Shown here one piece after another: positions 59,954-64,000 of a stretch of DNA of 64,000 nt (its first letter is position 1; every line of letters begins with the position of its first letter). The stretch is taken from positions 119,162,872-119,226,871 of the forward strand of contig NC_079312.1 in NCBI RefSeq assembly GCF_029931775.1, read 5' to 3'. The DNA is from Euleptes europaea (lineage: Eukaryota > Chordata > Lepidosauria > Squamata > Sphaerodactylidae). A program made the translations under genes and the position numbers. The notes beneath the pieces were generated by a model that worked only from the letters and a program-made list of their open reading frames with translations, was not told the origin of the DNA and did no database searches.

Positions 59954-61426
59954 GACAGCCACTTCGCCAATGTTTTTCAATGGAGGAGGCTGGGGGCGAC
60001 CCCTTCCAGACCCCATAACTCTGGACCCCCTGACCCAATCTTTACCAAACTTGGGGGTTATTGCAAGAAGAGTCCCTTCAAGCTACCCTGAACATTTGGG
60101 ACCTCTACCTGCAAAAATGCTCTCCCCCAGGAGCCACGGAAATCCCCATAGGCTTTATTGTCCCGGATTTTTGGTCCAATACTGGTAAATATGGGAAATT
60201 TGGCTTTTCGGGTTTTCCTGAAAGAAATCAGGACCAATAAACTTGAACCTGAATTTTACCGATTTTTTTTTTTTTGCACAGCCCTAGCCATTTATCAGAA
60301 ACTGGGTCTGACCCATGTCTTGAGAAATACTCTCAAAGAGTCCCCAACGTGATGCCCATGGACACAATGGAGCCTACCAATCTACACTATCCTCACGAAT
60401 ATGTCCATCAAACTGAATGGCAATTTTTCACTGATAGGATGGGACAGGCAAAATAATGTTATTTGACTGTCAGAACTGATCTGAAAACCAATTCTGAGGG
60501 ATATGGAATAAATTTCAAAGTTTAAAGATGGCTACAAAATTGGACCTTATATTTCTAGAATAATCTACTGTGAGATTTCATAAAAAAGGGGGGGAAGAAC
60601 AAATCCTTCTCCATCTTCCTCTTCCTCACAGACCACTGCAATCTACACTATCTTTGGGTTATGAAATCTAACCTACCAAATTACTGCCGACCTCTTCATC
60701 TCTTTTCAGTAACGAGTCACACTGATATAACTTCTCAAGTTATCGTTTTCATCTTTTGACCAGAAACACCGTTAATGCTTTCCCAACAGATCTTTTTTTC
60801 CTTAGGTCATTACAACTTTCTCCCTGTATCTAACTATAAAATTGACAGCCTTTAAAATCATCTCTGTGTAAAGACCCATTAACCATCTGAAAGCTTTCTA
60901 AATACCTTATGTCAGTTCTGTCTTGAACAGCTGTGATGAGTAGGCGCTCTTTTTCAAAACAGAAGAAGCTTCACATTGATGTTTGCCAAACTGGAATCTA
61001 TCAGTAAGTGCTATCTTTCTCTCCCCCTCGCCCCACACTCTCTAGTCTAATGGACATTAGCCACTATTATCCCGTGAAGACAGCCAATTCTAAACATTTT
61101 TTTTAAGTTTAAAAAAGCTGTGATTACGAAACATCAGGTATCGATAAAGCAAACATACTCCCAGGATTGAAACGTCTAAGCGTTTTGCAAGTTCAAGCTT
61201 ATCTTGGTTCAATAAAGCAAACCATATATGAGAAATGCTAACAATGAATCATGGAATTAATGGAGTTTCTAGGTATTTGAATTCTAGCCTGCACGGCATG
61301 CTGCTATAGAAATGCATTTTAAAAACGAAATGCAGGTTCAGAGCCGTATTAGTCTGTGGTTCTTTATTTTAAAAGTTTAAAAAAATCCCTGGAATTTATT
61401 GTATCCACAAAACTTTGGAAGTGCAA

Positions 61427-61632
61427 GCTGTGGCTCAGTGGTAGAGCATCTGCTTGGCATCCAGAAGGTCCCAGGTTCAATCCCTGGCATCTCCAGTTAA
61501 AGGGACTAGGCGAGTAGGTGATGTGAAAGACCTCTGCCTGAGACCCTGGAGAGCCGCTGCTGGTCTGAGTAGACAATACTGACTCTGATGGACCAAGGGT
61601 TTGATTCAGTAGAAGGCAGCTTCATGTGTTCA
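61427..61632 (+). repeat. tRNA-derived SINE, type 2
   Basis: The copy has TGTGGCTCAGTGGTAGAGC, GGTTCAATCCCTGG, and the GCAGCTTCATGTGTTC end. It lies in ARHGAP44 intron 1. Confidence 0.88.
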
Positions 61633-62799
61633 AGCTTTCAAAGATTACATTCCTCTTTGTTTACAAAAGCTCATGCCCTCAATAGAAATTAGTCTAAGAT
61701 GCTTCAAACCCAGAGTTTTCTCTTTTAGGCTCTGGCCCTTGATCCTTACTTCACCATCGCCATCATTGCTGTCCAGTGATTTAGGACATTACACCCTACG
61801 TTCTCCTACAAATGGACCTTGTTCTTGTTTGGAGGTTCTATCAGGGGAGCGCAACTATCGTATACCCTTGACCGAAGAACGGTACACTCTGTCTATCTGG
61901 TATGGTCGTCCTCTTCCACCGAGTGCACAGCTTCGGAAGGGACGCACATGGAGCGGTGAGGGAGGTGGGGAACACCCGCCTAGCCAGCCAGATCAGCCGA
62001 ATCAACCCTGACGATCAATGGGGTGACAGATGTCACAGCCAGATCACCCTCACATCCAGGACATTACACATTCTGGGCCCCATCAGGAATCTGCCAACAG
62101 TTATATATTTATTTACTTTATTTAATAGTATGCCTTTCTCACTGAGACTCAAAGCCTATTACACAGTATAGTAAAATCAAGTTTAGACTACAGAAACACA
62201 TTCTATGTGGGGCTGGCTTTGAAAATGATTCAGAAACTTCAGTAGCTAAGTTGCTAACTGGAACCTACAAAGGGAATAATATTTTCCCTACATTATGCAA
62301 TTATATTAGCTCCCAGTTAGTTTCAGACCCAATCCAATATACTACTGTTAACCTTTTCAGCCCTGAACTTTAATGAGAGCTACTTCTGAGTAGTGAAAGA
62401 TAGCCTAAGCTTCTCCCCCCAGCATGCTCCATAGGAGCTGGCGTGACCCTGTGCCGGCACAGAATAAGATGGCACCTACACCAGGGTAGGGTGCAAACAC
62501 GCTGGGGTCTGGGGGCCAAGGAGCTTCACCAGCTCCTGCCACCAGCACATCCACGCCGGCAAGGATTTCCTGGAAGGGAAAGTTTGTGCTGGCATGGGGT
62601 GTTCCAAGGAGCGGAGCTGACAGTCAGTTTCCTAACCTCTTTCACGATGGGAACGCCCCCTTGAGCAGCAGCCTTGCCATCTTTTTTGGCCTGTTGCTTT
62701 CTATGGGGGCATTTCCCCCTTTTTCATTTTGAAATTACTTCTATTTTCCTTGCAGCAGGCCAGGAAGCCTCTGGCCCACTGCCTAACTGCCCCCCCTTC

Positions 62800-64000
62800 A
62801 AGAATGGGCTGTCCGTCTCATCTTGCCATTTCCAAAAGGTATGTGGACCCTGCCACATACAAAAAACTAAAACGAGATCCAACTTACAAAATTACCAGGA
62901 AAACTAGCATTCTGATCAAGAATTCCACTCTTCATCCCGACACACACAGAAAACTATGCAAGACAGAAGCACAACCACCACGATTAGATGGACTACCTAA
63001 AATTCATAAGGATTCCGTTCCACTCCGACACATCGTGAGTGCCATTGGTTCCCCAACATAGGAATTAGCTAGATATTTGACCATCCTCCTACAGGACCAC
63101 ATTGGAAAAACCACTTCTTACATCAAAGATTCAACTCACTTCATCAACAAAATCAGTCCGTTGAGACTCAATCCACAGGATATATTAATCAGTTTTGATG
63201 TTGTATCCCTCTTTACCAAGGTTCCAGTAAAAGACACAATCTCATTGATTAACCAGATTTTTCCAGAAGATATAACAGCCTTATTTCACCATTGTTTGAC
63301 AACAAGTTATTTCCTATGGGATCAAAAATTTTATGAACAGATTGATGGAGTAGCTATGGGAAGTCCACTCAGTCCAGTAATAGCAAACTTTTACATGGAA
63401 TATTTTGAAAAGACAGCATTAGAATCAGCACCTTACAAGCCTACAGTCTGGTTCAGGTTCGTAGATGATACATTTGCTGTTTGGAGCCATGGTGAAGAAA
63501 AATTGATGGACTTTCTAAACCATCTTAATAATATCCATCCAAACATTCAGTTTACCATGGAAAAGGAAGTTGAGGGTAAACTCCCATTTCTTGATACCCT
63601 TGTCATCCGTAAAACAAACTTTCAGTTAGGTCACAAGGTCTACCGGAAACCAACTCACACAGATCGCTACTTACACAAAAACTCCAACCACCACCACCGA
63701 CAGAAAAGAGGAATAATCAAAACACTAATGGACCGTGCAAGATGGATCTGTGAACCACAGTTTCTCAAGGAAGAAACTAATCACCTAAATCACGCACTGC
63801 TAGCAAACGGCTACTCCAAGAATGAAATCAGAAGGGCCATTAAACCAAACAAAAATCAGAAAACTCAGGAAAAACAGTCTCCCATAGGAAAGGTATTCTT
63901 GCCATTTATTAAAGGAGTCACTGATAGGATGGAGAAACTTTTGAAAAAACATAACCTACAAACAGTGTTTAAACCCACCAAGAAAATACAACAAATGCTA
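62800..64000 (+). mobile_element. Penelope-like element, reverse transcriptase region
   Basis: The region reads as a Penelope/Neptune-type reverse transcriptase. It has PRLDGLPKIHKD near 62980, SFDVVSLFTKVPV near 63193, GVAMGSPLSPVIANFYME near 63349, RFVDDTFAVW near 63457, LPFLDTLVIRK near 63580, and KPTHTDRYLHKNSNH near 63648. These are the family's conserved blocks in the right order. The element continues past 64000, where a GIY-YIG endonuclease would be expected, so its length and completeness cannot be judged. It lies in ARHGAP44 intron 1 in antisense orientation. Confidence 0.92.

Larger units (their letters stand above)
58507..64000 (-). other. ARHGAP44 intron 1, incomplete
   Basis: It contains the inverted repeat at 59743, a SINE at 61427 and the Penelope-like element from 62800. 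The stretches 58507-59740, 59954-61426 and 61633-62800 show no exon. I searched for the exon 1 peptide (MKKQFNRMRQ-like) and did not see it. Confidence 0.6.

Noticed and set aside
58507-64000. Exon 1 of ARHGAP44 within the window
   Set aside because: No MKKQFNRMRQ-like peptide with a phase-2 donor was seen on the minus strand.

Overview
The window is nuclear DNA from a reptile, most likely a squamate. The evidence is a large spliced vertebrate gene buried among sauropsid repeats: CR1-type LINEs, several tRNA-derived SINEs, a 5S-rRNA-derived SINE, non-autonomous hAT elements with 8-bp target duplications, and a Penelope-like retroelement. The species is not resolved.

The main gene is ARHGAP44 (RICH2, a BAR-RhoGAP protein) on the minus strand, from 58506 down to the stop codon at 12811. 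Exons 2 to 22 can be placed to the base. All splice phases join, and the product follows my memory of the human protein almost residue for residue to the C-terminal STAL PDZ ligand. Exon 1 (start codon and about 17 residues) lies beyond 64000. The order is BAR domain (exons 2-9), RhoGAP domain (exons 10-15, arginine finger in exon 11), a linker with an 18-nt microexon (exon 17), and a Pro/Ser-rich tail (exons 18-22). Between exons 18 and 20 I find a 462-nt, phase-2/2 open cassette (called exon 19) that is absent from the human protein as I remember it. It has good splice sites and a PPxY motif. Intron 13 uses a GC donor. The 3' UTR probably runs to about 11012.

The left 11 kb lies downstream of ARHGAP44. 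It holds two phase-compatible exons of an unrecognised plus-strand gene (831-1584), a possible terminal exon near 6092, three LINE ORF2 tails with CCHC-like clusters, several SINEs and CR1 pieces, and three hAT-type elements. The introns of ARHGAP44 are mostly repeats. Noteworthy are a 613-bp near-perfect palindrome (23954-24566), a 261-bp palindromic element with a 12-bp target duplication (50469-50729), and two terminal-inverted-repeat elements inserted side by side at one TAT target inside a SINE (46839-47853). The last 1.2 kb is a Penelope-like reverse transcriptase running off the window. Several foldback repeats share a CTGA(T/A)GA - short stem - GAAA arrangement like a hammerhead ribozyme core, as is known for Penelope-like elements.
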